Shown: positions 6,133-6,606 of the stretch, piece by piece | Position numbering within the stretch: position 1 is the first letter of the stretch | How the letters are laid out: each line of letters opens with the position of its first letter | From: Bordetella parapertussis | GTDB lineage: Bacteria; Pseudomonadota; Gammaproteobacteria; Burkholderiales; Burkholderiaceae_C | Assembly (NCBI GenBank): GCA_945878355.1 | Contig: CAMCTC010000179.1 | Coordinates: forward strand, 1 to 6,606 | Length of the DNA stretch: 6,606 bases | Direction of reading: 5' to 3' | Position numbers and translations under genes: made by a program | Notes under the pieces: model-generated | The model's database searches: none | What the model saw: only the letters and a program-made list of their open reading frames with translations | What the model was told of the DNA's origin: nothing

Positions 6133-6455
6133 AATGTGTCGGCATTGTGACCGCCTGAAAGCTTGTCCCCGTCAGATGGAATCAATCGAAAATTCACGCT
6201 GTCCCGGCATTTCGGCGGAGAAGCGCCACTGACTCGCCCCGTTGATAACTGAAATCTTTTACGTGACAGTTACTTACGATCACTGCTTCACAGTCGCTGC
6301 AGGGCTTGGTCGAAACCCGACTTGGTGGCTGCGTACAGGTCGCTCGGCCGCGTTCGTTGGCCACAAGCAACAGTCCCTCACCTCAACGGGCAGGTCAGAC
6401 GACACGATGGCGACACCGCCCTCGCCTAATTGACAGCAGCGAGGTCGGCGGCGGC
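6133..6455. other. Stretch with no assignable gene upstream of the TonB receptor
   Basis: I find no convincing gene on either strand. The receptor promoter must lie in or near this region, but no well-spaced -35/-10 pair stands out. An AT-rich island at about 6241-6285 holds the inverted pair TAACTG (6245-6250) and CAGTTA (6267-6272), which could be an operator. On the minus strand, a 29-codon open frame (6377 down to 6291, stop TGA at 6288-6290) ends DLYAATKSGFDQALQRL. It looks like the tail of a lost gene, but I do not recognise it and it has no start. The remainder is GC-rich and unremarkable. Confidence 0.5.
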
Positions 6456-6591
6456 CTCTTAAGTTCGACACACAAAGCTCAATTTCGCAGATTTTTTTAG
6501 CCAATTCCTCAATGAATTCAAGCATCTGCATCGGTTTTTTGGTCGAAATGTAAAAATCGTCGTAGTGGCACAAAAGCTGTGTGAAGTAGTT
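6456..6591 (-). pseudogene. AT-rich gene fragment of foreign character, possibly reverse-transcriptase-like
   Basis: Base composition falls sharply to the right of about 6456. Minus-strand reading from just after a TAA (6592-6594) gives a natural-looking sequence: NYFTQLLCHYDDFYISTKK, a helix PMQMLEFIEELAKKICEIEL, then CVSN. At the GC-rich boundary the frame turns into an Arg/Cys-rich string typical of non-coding DNA. No start codon with a ribosome site precedes it (the first candidates are TTG 6573 and internal ATGs), so it looks like an internal piece of a gene cut at both ends. YDDF followed by a helix and a short strand recalls the YxDD palm region of reverse transcriptases, including retron, group II and defence types. 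However, the first position of the box is His where Tyr or Phe is usual, so this is a hint only. The right part continues past the window. Confidence 0.35.
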
Positions 6592-6606
6592 TTATTTTTC
6601 TGAATT

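Noticed and set aside
6226..6236. GCCACTG word resembling a cobalamin-riboswitch B12 box upstream of the TonB receptor
   Set aside because: It lies on the plus strand, opposite to the receptor transcript, and the other conserved parts of the riboswitch are absent.
6243..6258. GATAACTGAAATC as a possible Fur box
   Set aside because: Only the outer GAT/ATC and the central bases are symmetrical. The match to the Fur consensus is too poor to support iron control.
6034..6300. Sigma-70 promoter for the TonB receptor
   Set aside because: Several weak -10-like words occur on the minus strand, but none has a matching -35 at 16-18 bases, so no position can be supported.
6280..6573. A full-length 97-residue protein starting at TTG 6573
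   Set aside because: Only the AT-rich first third looks like protein. The rest, beyond about 6456, is typical non-coding translation, and no ribosome site precedes the TTG. It is treated as a gene fragment.

Overview
The window reads as a piece of a GC-rich betaproteobacterial chromosome, most likely Burkholderiales. The codon use strongly favours G/C at third positions. A lipoprotein-release (Lol) cassette, a TonB-dependent outer-membrane receptor and a Burkholderiales-type DDE transposase sit side by side. No tRNA, rRNA, CRISPR array or phage module is visible. The species assignment is inference from protein style only.

Layout, left to right. Positions 1-530 (minus) hold the N-terminal part of a transposase/integrase whose catalytic core lies beyond the left edge. 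Its start is preceded by an 8-bp inverted repeat. Positions 714-1091 (plus) hold a small NTF2-like/SnoaL-like protein with a good Shine-Dalgarno. Convergent with it, positions 1137-1799 and 1792-3048 (both minus) form a translationally coupled lolC-type permease and lolD ATPase pair, overlapping by 8 bp. Between lolC and the next gene (3049-3342) lie a candidate 39-codon ORF in the same frame as lolC and three consecutive strong hairpins, two of them intrinsic-terminator-like. Positions 3343-6033 (minus) encode an 896-residue TonB-dependent receptor with signal peptide, plug, barrel and C-terminal Phe. The last 573 bases contain its structured 5' leader, a GC-rich stretch with no gene I can assign, and an abruptly AT-rich end (about 6456-6606) that carries a broken, foreign-looking reading frame.

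How the genes relate. LolC and LolD together form an inner-membrane ABC machine that extracts mature lipoproteins and hands them to LolA. Only one permease gene is present, so a homodimeric LolF-type arrangement is possible. The TonB receptor is an outer-membrane importer of unknown ligand. It is separated from lolCD by terminators, so the two are probably independent transcription units despite their shared direction. The transposase fragment at one end and the AT-rich gene remnant at the other suggest that both flanks have been reshuffled by mobile DNA.

No complete novel system is evident. The best second-look items are the AT-rich gene remnant at the right edge, the 5' leader of the receptor with mutually exclusive stems, and the triple hairpin block in front of lolC.
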